This document shows, one piece after another, positions 37,301 to 47,807 of a stretch of 64,000 bases of DNA. The translations under genes were made by a program, and so were the position numbers. How positions within the stretch are numbered: the first letter of the stretch is position 1; each line of letters begins with the position of its first letter. The DNA lies in the NCBI RefSeq assembly GCF_009905725.1, contig NZ_JAAAKV010000007.1:351039-415038 (forward strand). The letters run 5' to 3'. This DNA comes from Emticicia sp. CRIBPO (GTDB taxonomy: Bacteria > Bacteroidota > Bacteroidia > Cytophagales > Spirosomataceae). The notes under the pieces are model-generated. The model had not been told where the DNA came from. It did not search any database and saw nothing but the letters and a program-made list of their open reading frames with translations.

Positions 37301-37756
37301 AAAAGCTTATCATTGAATTTGTTTACCCAGGGACTCCTCGGCTTCGATAAGCTCAATTACACCTATGCCGTTTCGATCAGTGCCAATGCCAATGCCCGTG
37401 AAGCCACCTTGGCAGACATCCGGAATTACTACCGGCCGGGCAATGAGAACACCGACGTGCCGGGTTTCAGCAAAAGCAACAAGAACTTTGTGCAGTCTAC
37501 CCGGTTCCTTGAAAAAGGAGATTTTATAAGACTGAAAAACATCAGCCTGAGCTACGCCCTGCCTAAAACAAAGAGCAAATTTGCTGACATCAAGATTTTC
37601 GTGAGCGGAACCAACCTCCTGACTTTCACGAGATACAGGGGCATTGACCCGGAGGCCACCAACATCACTTCCAGCACGGATGTTAACCAGAGCATAGACC
37701 TGGGAACCTATCCCAATGCCAAAATTTATACCGCTGGCGTAACCTTTAAATTTTAA
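34394..37756 (+). CDS. SusC/RagA-type TonB-dependent outer membrane transporter with STN domain
   Basis: The 1120-aa transporter has a signal peptide (about 1-40), a secretin/TonB short N-terminal (STN) domain (about 50-115) that signals to FecR, a carboxypeptidase-regulatory-like domain (about 140-215; GKVMDQNGDPLPGVSIVIKN), and the SusC linker (SEVVVVGYGTQKKSDLTGA). The plug (LYVIDGYVG, ASATAVYGSRGANGVVLVTTKKG) and the C-terminal beta barrel follow, ending in phenylalanine (AGVTFKF). It imports a large or complex nutrient with its SusD partner. The nature of the substrate cannot be read from sequence. Confidence 0.95.
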   Translation: MKRIRQFKNPLIRIMKLSFVHLLWIASFSTITMAKDGYSQEILDKRITLEQHNVEIRKLLKNIEDMTDVNFVYSSASIGAEQKVSISARNLRLSQILDEIFKSRNILYKIYDNKIILTKNKFRLMNLIKPPASPILNAFDKVVKGKVMDQNGDPLPGVSIVIKNTIKGTTTSADGSYSLNVPDDNTILVFSYVGYATTEKSAGGAATLDIVLSQDEKSLSEVVVVGYGTQKKSDLTGAISSISPKDYEEQPIIRMDQILQGRAPGVQVINGVGGPGGNVKIRIRGANSIQGDNNPLYVIDGYVGGDLFDLNPDDIESIQVLKDASATAVYGSRGANGVVLVTTKKGSLNKSVLTVGVNYSMQDMIKDWDVLSAAEFAEIANKRSIAIGATPAFSQTQIDEFRRTGGTKWLDEVLRTAPMKDYQIGMSGGGGKTTYMVSFNHLDQEGIVLGSSLKRYNLRANINSQINKRIDLRMNVSATRRNSLNASDNKSAPLGQALMWAPTTPIRDANGNFIKNDPTSSISVNPVALALDLKEHYFNTIGNATGGINFKILEGLTFDVGVAANYTSSQFRGLRGVTINGTSASAERNFSEGFSLQNTNNLTYRKVFGGLHSLTATAVYETIAYKSTGFYAGASGLIFPGLGYDNLSLANTVSTSAGYSNNGLISFLGRVNYAFKEKYLLTASLRRDGSSKFQGDNKYSVFPSLGFGWKISEESFMKDLTWMQSFKIRGSYGVTGSQAIGSYATLSTYLSDAYNATAPFSNSTLTPGIILGNPANLALKWETTSQLDLGADLSLNKGNIEIGFDYYIKNTKDLLLNDKLPDYVGGGVITRNVGQVQNKGVELYINATPVQRNDFHWDSGFNISFLSNKVVDLGKIDTLFTGSNVGGGLATQSEFVLVKGQPMGSYWGLTYLGVWQANQADEAARYGSVPGDARYLDLDNNGIINPKDYHIIGTGLPKVSLGWNNTFTYKSLSLNLFTQGLLGFDKLNYTYAVSISANANAREATLADIRNYYRPGNENTDVPGFSKSNKNFVQSTRFLEKGDFIRLKNISLSYALPKTKSKFADIKIFVSGTNLLTFTRYRGIDPEATNITSSTDVNQSIDLGTYPNAKIYTAGVTFKF

Positions 37757-37775
37757 ACCGAAACGATCTTTTGAA

Positions 37776-39245
37776 ATGAAAAATATACATAAAATTATCG
37801 CATTATCTTTCCTTCTCCTGGCCACAGGCTGTGAGGATATCCTTTCCGAAGACCCAAGGGGAGCATTGACCGGAACCACCGCCCTCAATAGCGTAGAGGG
37901 ACTCGAAGCCGCTCTGACAGGGGCTTACAAACCATTGACCATTACCTGGGGAACCGGCTTTGCTACCGCAGCCACGGTCGCCGTTTTAATGGGTTCCGAT
38001 GATCTGACCACCCATTCCGGAAGCAATAAACAGGATTTCAGAGAATTTGACCAGCTGCAGGTTACAGGGCTTAACGGCCGGATAACTCCCATCTGGAGTG
38101 GTTGCTATAAGTCGATCCAGGGAGCCAACAACATCATCAATAATTATAAAAACACTGCAGGTGACGCTTCCAAAATCAAACAGATTGCGGGAGAGGCTTA
38201 TTTCCTGAGGGCTTTCGATTATTACTGGCTTACCAGGCTTTGGGGCAAAGTTCCGCTGATTACGACAGCCGACTTTTCATCCGAACTCCTGAGTGTCAAA
38301 AATGCAGAAGTGAAGGAAATCTATACCCAGATAGAAAGCGACCTTAATAATGCCATCACCATGCTGGCTGATAAGAAAAGGGACGTGGGAAGAAGCAACA
38401 AGGGAGCAGCCAAGGTCCTCCTGGCCGATGTCTATCTTACCATGGCGGGGTGGCCTCTGAAAGAAACCGCAAAATATGCAGAAGCTGCAAAACTGGCCAA
38501 AGAGGTGATCGACCAGAAAAGTACTTTCGGATTTGACCTCGTTCCGGACCTGGCAACCTTCTATAACAACACCGTCGCCGGAGTAGCTACTTCTGAAGAA
38601 GTCTTTACCCTTCACTTCTGCGGGTCTTGTCAGTGGTTTACCGCCAATGCCCTTTATGGAAGTTCGGCCATGCCCTCTGACGAAGGTGGGTGGGATGATT
38701 ATTTCCCGGAACTTAACTTTTACAACAGCTTTCCCGAAGGCCTCAGAAAAGACCTTACTTTCCATACGACTTTTACCAAAGCCGGCGGCGTAAAAATCTC
38801 CTGGCAGGAAGGGCAGACCAAACACCCTTATTACGCCAAGTTCAGATATACCGGCGGGCTGAATACTTCGTCGACCAACTCCAGCCTGAACCTGCTTCGC
38901 TACCCTCACCTGTTGCTCATTTATGCCGAAGCCAAAGCAAGAGCAGGCACTCCCGATGCCCAGGCCTATGAAGGACTGAACCTCATCAGGAAAAGGGCAG
39001 GCCTACCGGCCTTAAGCGGATTGTCAAACGAAGAATTTATCAAGGCGGTGATCAACGAAAAGTCGTGGGAATTTGCCGGAGAATACACCCGGTGGTTTGA
39101 CCTGCAGCGTCTTGAAATGATCGAACAGGTCAACACCGGCAAAAACCCGGGAGACCTTAAACCGGCTCCGGTGCTGAGCAAGAAAATCTATTATCTGCCC
39201 GTTCCGAACAAAGACATCACCGTTAATCCGAATATAGGAAACTAA
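37776..39245 (+). CDS. SusD/RagB-type substrate-binding lipoprotein
   Basis: The 489-aa lipoprotein (C19, LLATGCEDIL) has the SusD core: tetratricopeptide-like N-terminal region (IAGEAYFLRAFDYYWLTRLWGKVPL), the RagB segment (NLLRYPHLLLIYAEAKARAG) and the C-terminal NEKSWEFAGEYTRWFDLQRL. It caps the SusC barrel on the cell surface and binds substrate. It starts 19 nt after susC and ends at a strong terminator. Confidence 0.95.
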   Translation: MKNIHKIIALSFLLLATGCEDILSEDPRGALTGTTALNSVEGLEAALTGAYKPLTITWGTGFATAATVAVLMGSDDLTTHSGSNKQDFREFDQLQVTGLNGRITPIWSGCYKSIQGANNIINNYKNTAGDASKIKQIAGEAYFLRAFDYYWLTRLWGKVPLITTADFSSELLSVKNAEVKEIYTQIESDLNNAITMLADKKRDVGRSNKGAAKVLLADVYLTMAGWPLKETAKYAEAAKLAKEVIDQKSTFGFDLVPDLATFYNNTVAGVATSEEVFTLHFCGSCQWFTANALYGSSAMPSDEGGWDDYFPELNFYNSFPEGLRKDLTFHTTFTKAGGVKISWQEGQTKHPYYAKFRYTGGLNTSSTNSSLNLLRYPHLLLIYAEAKARAGTPDAQAYEGLNLIRKRAGLPALSGLSNEEFIKAVINEKSWEFAGEYTRWFDLQRLEMIEQVNTGKNPGDLKPAPVLSKKIYYLPVPNKDITVNPNIGN

Positions 39246-39254
39246 GCCTCTTTT

Positions 39255-39293
39255 CAGACTCCCGGGTACAGAGATCCCCGGGAGTCTGTTTTT
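39255..39293 (+). terminator. Terminator of the susCD transcript
   Basis: CAGACTCCCGGG (39255-39266) pairs perfectly with CCCGGGAGTCTG (39277-39288), followed by TTTTT. Confidence 0.92.
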
Positions 39294-39451
39294 AAACCCT
39301 CATTTATATGAGTCCGGACAGCCTGGTCTCCCGGCAAAAGATACCTTCCGATCACATTTAATCCAATATTATTTATCATGTTATATTCTTTCATGAAATT
39401 TGACTATTTTCATGGGACAATTATTCAACCATTTATACCGACTTAACCTTC

Positions 39452-42400
39452 ATGAAACGTTTCTTCATTTATTTGTCCCTCTTTGTCTTTAGTTTCGGAT
39501 GGCTGGCATTAAAACCCGCCGATCCTCCACCAGCTGAAAAGAAAACCAGCCTTTACATTGTTCAGAATGAAAAAGCCTCCACCATTTCAGTATTCAGACT
39601 TAATGGAAAGACACCTATTCTGACTCAAACCGTCAAACCGGATTTCAGACCTTACATTCACCCTTTGGTGGCTCCGGACGGCAAGGGTATCCTGACACAA
39701 TACAGCCCGGGGCATCATAAACACCAGACCGGAATTTACTTGGGATTTACGAGGGTCAACGGCCGCGATTATTTTCATCATCCGGAAGGCGACTACTGGC
39801 GAAAAGTATCCTCCAGGATCATAAAAAGCAAGGGCCTGGAAGTCAAATGGGAAACCGTCTACGACCTCCTCGATGAAAAAGGAGAGACCGTACTGACTGA
39901 AACCCAGACCTGGACCATGCGGGAGCAGGACAACACCTACTTACTCGATCTCGAGTGGGCAGGAGAAGCCAAAACCGATGTCACTATGGGAAAATATGAC
40001 TATGGCGGGCTGTTTGTCCGGATGCCCTGGAAAGAAGGCGACAAAGCAGAAATCATCAATGCCGCCAGACAGAAAAACGGAAAAGCAGAAGGGCAGCGTG
40101 CCATGTGGGCAGATGTCGGTATCCAGCTTGAAGGCCGCAGCGACCCGGCCCATATCGCCATTTTCGATCACCCTGAAAACCGCGGCTTCCCGCAATACTG
40201 GAGAGTCGACGGTCAGTTTGGCTTAGGCCCCGCTCCTGCCCGGACAGGGGACTGGTATATCAAAAAAGGGAAAGTGGAAGTTATCAGGCATCAACTTGTG
40301 GTTTATACAGGGATACTTAATGACGTCCAACTTACCAATACATGGAGTAAATTCAGCGGACAGGACATGACTTACGCCCTCTGGGGAATTGCCCAGAAAG
40401 AGGGTCTCGATGCCAAGTTCCTGACACCGGACGAGGCTATTGCAGCCATGACCGTGAAAGAGGGATTCAAAGTAAATACCTGGGCCTCAGAACCCATGAT
40501 GACCCAGCCCATGGCGTTTTGCTGGGATGACAAAGGTCGTCTGTGGATTGCTGAAAACCGGGATTATGAATCACGGGGGCATGGGTTTTCCAATGCAGGA
40601 AACAGCCGTATTCTGATCCTGGAAGACACGGACCACGACGGCATTGCAGACAGCAAAAAGGTCTTTCTTGAAGGCATCGCATTTCCGTCAGCCATGGCAG
40701 TGGGTTTTGACGGCTTGTTTTTAGGAGCTCCGCCTAACCTCCTCTTTGTGCCCGACCGTAACCATGACGATGTGGCCGATACCGAAAATATTGAAGTACG
40801 GTTGACAGGCTGGGGCATCAGGGACCGCCACGAAACCCTCAACAGTTTTCACTGGGGGCCAGACGGATGGTTGTATGGATGCCAGGGGTTTGCCACACCT
40901 TCTAAAGTAAGGAAGCCGGAAGGCAAAGGCAAAATCTATAAACACAAGGACGCGTTTCCGGATGATATACTTAAAGGCGAAGGCGTTGACATCAACGGAG
41001 GCGTCTGGCGGTATCATCCCACCAAAGATATCTTTGAGGTAGTCGCCCACGGGTTTTCCAATCCATGGGGCATTGACTATGATGCCAAAGGCCAGCTGTT
41101 TATCAGTGCCTGCGTCATTCCTCACATGTGGCATGTAATTCCCGGCGGCATTTACCATCGCCAGGGCGGACAACATTTTAATCCTTATGTCTACAGTGAC
41201 ATCAGGACCATTGCCGACCACTCCCACCGCTCAGCTCATGGCGGGGCCCGGGTCTATCAGTCAGATGCTTTTCCAGAAGAACAAAAAGGCCGGATTTTTA
41301 TGGCCAATATCCATGAGCATGGCATCCTCTCGGATATCCTTGATAAAAAAGGCTCGGGTTTTTCTGCCAGGCATGGCGAAGAACTCATGCTGGCCAACAA
41401 CGCCCAGTGGGTAGGCTTCAGCACTGAAGTCGGACCCGATGGTGGTTTATATGTACTCGACTGGCACGATGCCGACATCTGCGGAAAGGAAGTGCTGAAC
41501 GGAGAAACAGGGAGGGTTTTCCGGATCATGCCCAAAGAAACACTCGCCAAAGACTGGAAAGGACGTTACGAAGATCTTAACCTGCTTTCGGACAAACAAC
41601 TGGTTGACCTGCAAAAAAGTCCGAGCGACTGGCACAGCAGAAGGGCAAGGGTTATTTTACAGAACAGGGCCGCCAAAGGACAAATTGCCCAGAGCACCCA
41701 CGAAAACATCCGGGCCATTATCGCAGAAAACGGCAATCCCGACTGGCGTTTGAAAGCATTATGGACATTACATGTAACCGGTGGACTGACTCCCGCTCAG
41801 TTGCTGACGTTTCTCAGTGACTCCGATCCTTATGTCCGGTCATGGGCCATTCAGTTATTATGTGAAGACAAGGCCCCGTCTACAGAAGCCCTGGCTGAGT
41901 TTGTCCGGCTGGCTAAATCCGACCCATCTCCTGTTGTCAGGCTTTACCTGGCTGCGGCCATGCAAAGGATTGACCAGGAATCTGCCTGGAAAATAGCAGA
42001 AAACCTGGCCCTCCACGGAGAAGATAAAGACGACCACAACCTGCCCAAAATGATCTGGTTTGGCCTGGAACCCCTGGTGAGCAAAAATCCGGCAAGGGCT
42101 CTGGCCTTGGTTTCGCAAACCAACATCCCGATGCTGGCCCGTTACGTAGCCCGCCGAAATGTGGACGCCAGCGAAACTGAAAAACTGATCGCCGCTATAG
42201 GGAAAACCACCAAAAATAAGGTAAGCATGCTGGAAGGCCTAAGGGACGGACTGGAAGGAAGATTTGACCTTAAGGCCCCAGCCAACTGGAAACCTGTCTA
42301 TACCAAACTTACCCAAACCAAAGGTCAGGCTGCCCAGCTGGCCCTGCAGGTATCACAAAGGTTCGGAGACACCGAGGCCACACAAAAATCAATGCTCACC

Positions 42401-43273
42401 CTGAAAAGTAAAACGGCTACCGCCATTCAGAAACAGCAGGCCCTTGAATCGATGGCCAGCAGGAAACGGGCAGAGCTGGCGGATGAGTTGCCGGAATTGC
42501 TCAATGACGCCCAACTCAGAATCCACGCCATCAGGGCCATTTCAGAATATGACAGAGAGCCTTTGGGTAAATTGCTCATTGCCAGGTACAAGGATTTCAG
42601 TCCTGCGGAAAAACAGCAGGCCATTCAAACCTTATCATCCCGGCCGAAATACGGCTGGTTGCTGACCCAGGCTCTCAAAAACCAGGTCGTCCCGAAAAGA
42701 GACGTCCCTCCTTATTCTGCCCGTCAGTTGCTGAGGGTAGTGGGTAGCGGCTTTATCGAAGTCTGGGGGCCGATTGAACAGGAACCCTCTCTCGAAAAAT
42801 CATATTCGAAATACCAGAGACTTATCACTGAAAAAGCTCTGGAAACTGCCAATCCGGCCAAAGGAGAGGCTGTGTTTCAGAGTGTCTGCGGAAGTTGTCA
42901 TAAGATGTTCGGGAAAGGAGGGAATATAGGACCCGACCTTACCGGATCCAACCGGGCCAACCTGGATTACCTGTTGTTCAATGTGCTCAATCCAAGCGGA
43001 GAGATTCAGGATGATTACAAACTCGTGGTGGTCACGACCCGCGACGGCCGTATTTATTCAGGCAATGTCATTTCAGAAAATGAACGCCAGCTTACTTTAA
43101 GGGTGGTCGGGCAAAGCGACCAGGTGATCAATAAATCTTCGATACAATCACGGGAGGTTATGCCGAGTTCACTGATGCCTGTCGGGCTTTTTGATAATTT
43201 ACATGAGCAGGAAGTTCTTGACCTGGTGAAATATATGCGGACACTGAGTCCGGCAAAATCCGGGCAAAAGTAA
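39452..43273 (+). CDS. DUF6807 / PVC-type dehydrogenase / cytochrome c fusion protein
   Basis: The 1273-aa exported protein (signal peptide about 1-22) joins several modules. Residues about 30-310 are a DUF6807 (PmoA-like) domain, with VAPDGKGILTQYSPGHHKHQTG. About 330-700 is a PVC-type membrane-bound-dehydrogenase beta propeller (GFKVNTWASEPMMTQPMAF, GRLWIAENRDYES, TNPWGIDYDAKGQ-like blades). About 720-1100 is helical, with HEAT-like repeats. The C-terminal part has a cytochrome c heme site C1146-G-S-C-H1150 and a TIGR02603-like domain. It may oxidise a sugar or related compound taken up by the SusCD locus just upstream; the substrate is unknown. Confidence 0.88.
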   Translation: MKRFFIYLSLFVFSFGWLALKPADPPPAEKKTSLYIVQNEKASTISVFRLNGKTPILTQTVKPDFRPYIHPLVAPDGKGILTQYSPGHHKHQTGIYLGFTRVNGRDYFHHPEGDYWRKVSSRIIKSKGLEVKWETVYDLLDEKGETVLTETQTWTMREQDNTYLLDLEWAGEAKTDVTMGKYDYGGLFVRMPWKEGDKAEIINAARQKNGKAEGQRAMWADVGIQLEGRSDPAHIAIFDHPENRGFPQYWRVDGQFGLGPAPARTGDWYIKKGKVEVIRHQLVVYTGILNDVQLTNTWSKFSGQDMTYALWGIAQKEGLDAKFLTPDEAIAAMTVKEGFKVNTWASEPMMTQPMAFCWDDKGRLWIAENRDYESRGHGFSNAGNSRILILEDTDHDGIADSKKVFLEGIAFPSAMAVGFDGLFLGAPPNLLFVPDRNHDDVADTENIEVRLTGWGIRDRHETLNSFHWGPDGWLYGCQGFATPSKVRKPEGKGKIYKHKDAFPDDILKGEGVDINGGVWRYHPTKDIFEVVAHGFSNPWGIDYDAKGQLFISACVIPHMWHVIPGGIYHRQGGQHFNPYVYSDIRTIADHSHRSAHGGARVYQSDAFPEEQKGRIFMANIHEHGILSDILDKKGSGFSARHGEELMLANNAQWVGFSTEVGPDGGLYVLDWHDADICGKEVLNGETGRVFRIMPKETLAKDWKGRYEDLNLLSDKQLVDLQKSPSDWHSRRARVILQNRAAKGQIAQSTHENIRAIIAENGNPDWRLKALWTLHVTGGLTPAQLLTFLSDSDPYVRSWAIQLLCEDKAPSTEALAEFVRLAKSDPSPVVRLYLAAAMQRIDQESAWKIAENLALHGEDKDDHNLPKMIWFGLEPLVSKNPARALALVSQTNIPMLARYVARRNVDASETEKLIAAIGKTTKNKVSMLEGLRDGLEGRFDLKAPANWKPVYTKLTQTKGQAAQLALQVSQRFGDTEATQKSMLTLKSKTATAIQKQQALESMASRKRAELADELPELLNDAQLRIHAIRAISEYDREPLGKLLIARYKDFSPAEKQQAIQTLSSRPKYGWLLTQALKNQVVPKRDVPPYSARQLLRVVGSGFIEVWGPIEQEPSLEKSYSKYQRLITEKALETANPAKGEAVFQSVCGSCHKMFGKGGNIGPDLTGSNRANLDYLLFNVLNPSGEIQDDYKLVVVTTRDGRIYSGNVISENERQLTLRVVGQSDQVINKSSIQSREVMPSSLMPVGLFDNLHEQEVLDLVKYMRTLSPAKSGQK

Positions 43274-43280
43274 TCAACCC

Positions 43281-43329
43281 TAACCGGATGTCCCTATTGA
43301 CAAATAAGAAGGCGTCCGGTTATTTTTTA
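43281..43329 (+). terminator. Terminator between the fusion gene and oxyR
   Basis: TAACCGGA (43281-43288) pairs with TCCGGTTA (43315-43322) around a long loop, followed by TTTTTT. It overlaps the oxyR stop codon. Confidence 0.6.
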
Positions 43330-44243
43330 AATTCAACCGTATTACCCCTGGCTGATTTATACACCTCAGGCACGTGTTCAATGATCTCACTTTTCAGTAA
43401 CTCCACCAGCCTTTGTTTTACAAAATTACGGTGGGTCAGGATACTGATCCTTCTGTTGGGCTGCGGATCCGCAAAACGCTTGACACGCAGATGCTCCTCC
43501 TCTGAAAAATTTAATGTCGCCAGTTCCGGCAAAATCGTAATGCCCAGCTGACGGTCCGCCAGGTTTTTTAACGTCTCCAGGCTCCCCGAGGTGTATTCTA
43601 TCGAATTCTCCTGTTGCTTTCTCAACTCACAGAACCGCATGATCTGTGATCTGAAACAATGCCCCTCTTCCAGCAATAATAAATCACTTACATCTATGTC
43701 TTCGGCCAGCAGGTACTCCTTTTCAAATTTCCGGGGGGTGTACACCACAAAGGGCTCAAACAATAAAGGATATTCATTAAAGTTACTGTTGTCTTCCGGG
43801 CTGACCAGTATCCCGGCATCCAGCTCTCCGTTCTGAAGCTTCTCTAAAATATTTTCCGTAATCGTTTCTGAGATTCTTAATTTGACGTCAGGATATTTTT
43901 CTTTAAAACTCATTAAAAATAAGGGCAGCAGATATGGAGCAATGGTAGGAATGATCCCCACTTTCAATTCTCCTGAAATGGTATTTTTTGAAGAATTCAC
44001 AATCTCAGAAAAGCGGCTTATTTCCCTGAGGATTGTCTTGGCCTGCTCTATCAGTTTTTCACCCGCCTGGGTGGGGATCACCGGCTGCTTGCTCCTGTCG
44101 AATATTTTAACCCCACATTCTTCTTCCAGCTTGTGAATCATCATACTGAGGGTCGGTTGAGTCACATGGCAAGACTCTGCCGCACGGGCAAAATGCCTGT
44201 GGGTATTTACGGCCATCACATATTCCAGTTGTTGAATATTCAT
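43320..44243 (-). CDS. oxyR: LysR-family peroxide sensor OxyR
   Basis: The 307-aa LysR protein has an N-terminal HTH (residues 1-60; FARAAESCHVTQPTLSMMIHKLE) and a substrate domain. C196 and C205 in EEGHCFRSQIMRFCELR have the same nine-residue spacing as the redox pair of E. coli OxyR (199 and 208). The motif GHCFR and the position divergent from katG support a peroxide-sensing role. It should form a disulfide on H2O2 exposure and activate katG. Confidence 0.93.
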   Translation of the reverse strand: MNIQQLEYVMAVNTHRHFARAAESCHVTQPTLSMMIHKLEEECGVKIFDRSKQPVIPTQAGEKLIEQAKTILREISRFSEIVNSSKNTISGELKVGIIPTIAPYLLPLFLMSFKEKYPDVKLRISETITENILEKLQNGELDAGILVSPEDNSNFNEYPLLFEPFVVYTPRKFEKEYLLAEDIDVSDLLLLEEGHCFRSQIMRFCELRKQQENSIEYTSGSLETLKNLADRQLGITILPELATLNFSEEEHLRVKRFADPQPNRRISILTHRNFVKQRLVELLKSEIIEHVPEVYKSARGNTVEFKK

Positions 44244-44305
44244 CCTCTTTTAGTATTATTTTAAGATATTCCGGTACTTGGTTTTGACAAAGTGTTATCT
44301 CAGCA

Positions 44306-44313
44306 CAAAGATA
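44306..44313 (-). promoter_or_regulatory. Possible -7 element for oxyR
   Basis: TATCTTTG on the minus strand, 62 nt before the oxyR start. No matching -33 sequence was found, so this is weak. Confidence 0.3.
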
Positions 44314-44347
44314 TAGACAAAATCTATTGAATCATAAAAACTATCAG

Positions 44348-44379
44348 TTTGACTTATTTGGCCTAAGTGCTTAATTTTG
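44348..44379 (+). promoter_or_regulatory. Promoter of katG
   Basis: TTTG (44348-44351), a 20-nt spacer and TAATTTTG (44372-44379) match the Bacteroidota consensus exactly. The leader is about 120 nt. OxyR would be expected to bind just upstream, in 44244-44347. Confidence 0.7.
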
Positions 44380-44483
44380 GATAAAATGAAAACAACAGTA
44401 ACCAGAAACGACCTGTAATGGATGAAGATGACAGCCCCGGTCGTGAGGCTCTGTTCCAGCTTATAAATTATTCTTTTTTTTAA

Positions 44484-46787
<2,304 letters not shown>

Positions 46788-46808
46788 ATGATCTGACGTT
46801 TTAAAATA

Positions 46809-46845
46809 AAAAGCCCTCTGAAATCATGTGTTTCAGAGGGCTTTT
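46809..46845. terminator. Bidirectional terminator after katG
   Basis: A 15-bp perfect stem (46809-46823 with 46831-46845, 7-nt loop) between katG and the convergent lipoprotein gene. T runs occur on both strands. Confidence 0.92.
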
Positions 46846-46862
46846 ATTGTGATAAATCTTTG

Positions 46863-47342
46863 CTATTTCTTCTTCCTTACAAAAAACAGGTACTCGTTTT
46901 CATTGTACTGAACACTCAGGAAATCATACAGTCCCGTTGCCTCGACAGAGACATGATAGCTCATGGCCCAGCGGAAATCCTGTTGAAATTTTATATCTTT
47001 TTCCGTTTCATAAGGCTTGTTTGTCGCATTGAATTTCGAGATTTTAATGGTTCCTTTTGACTCCTTTCCTGCCTTCTCCATTTCAGACGTCACATAGTAT
47101 CCTCCCATGTTCAGCAGGTTTACTTTCCCGGTTATGGTTCTATCGGCATGGAAAGTCAGCTTATATAAACTTGAGTCATATTTAAATCCGGGACAAACCA
47201 TACAGATCACATCTGTACGGTGATCAAAATTGCCCACATAGGCCCATTCGCCGGACAAGGCAGTATCTGCCTGAATCTCTTCATGACAGGCATTCATAAA
47301 AACAGCCGCCGCCAAAAATGTGAGGAGCAATAATTTTTTCAT
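46863..47342 (-). CDS. Lipoprotein of unknown function (159 aa)
   Basis: The protein has a lipobox (FMNAC, C19) and a small all-beta body containing ALSGEWAYVGNFDHRTDVICMVC. The sequence CMVCPGF gives a CxxC pair, but the C-x-x-C-H of a cytochrome is absent. The family is not recognised; the pattern resembles small lipocalin-like proteins. It lies 57 nt after the cytochrome gene of the sulfite operon and may be its last gene, though this is uncertain. Confidence 0.65.
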   Translation of the reverse strand: MKKLLLLTFLAAAVFMNACHEEIQADTALSGEWAYVGNFDHRTDVICMVCPGFKYDSSLYKLTFHADRTITGKVNLLNMGGYYVTSEMEKAGKESKGTIKISKFNATNKPYETEKDIKFQQDFRWAMSYHVSVEATGLYDFLSVQYNENEYLFFVRKKK

Positions 47343-47399
47343 AGTATCAGCATTTATTTTTTATATGGACTTAAAAATCAGGTGTTTGGTTGGAATGAC

Positions 47400-47798
47400 T
47401 TAATTTTCCAAAGGATACCATTTGATATCTTTCAACGGGCTTCTTCTGACATAGCTTTGTTTCGGAGCATAGTTCTTGGCCAGGTAATCCAATATTTTGG
47501 GCTCGGCTTCTCCCAGGTCCCATAGTTTCTGGGTCTTCTGCATCCACCTGATCTTCTCGAGCCATCCTTCACGGCTAGCCTTGAAATTAGTCACCACCTT
47601 GGCTTCATGACAAGCCGTGCAGTGAGCGATCAGCAATTCATAATGCTGGTCCAGGATAAACCCTGTATTGGGGTCTTTCTTTAAAGTATCCGTTGTCATC
47701 ATCGTTTGAGACGGCCCCGGCGACTCCATGGATTTCCAGAAACTCAGAACAAAAATACCCAAAGAGACAAATATCAAAAGCGAAACAATTTTATTCAT
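47400..47798 (-). CDS. Small c-type cytochrome of the sulfite oxidase operon
   Basis: The 132-aa protein has an N-terminal hydrophobic segment (5-21), serving as signal or anchor, and one heme c site C60-T-A-C-H64 (IAHCTACHEAKVV). The C-terminal part contains LDYLAKNYAPKQ. It starts 9 nt after the sulfite oxidase stop codon. This matches the SorA-SorB arrangement in which a small cytochrome takes electrons from the molybdenum enzyme. Confidence 0.88.
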   Translation of the reverse strand: MNKIVSLLIFVSLGIFVLSFWKSMESPGPSQTMMTTDTLKKDPNTGFILDQHYELLIAHCTACHEAKVVTNFKASREGWLEKIRWMQKTQKLWDLGEAEPKILDYLAKNYAPKQSYVRRSPLKDIKWYPLEN

Positions 47799-47807
47799 AA
47801 CCCTTCA

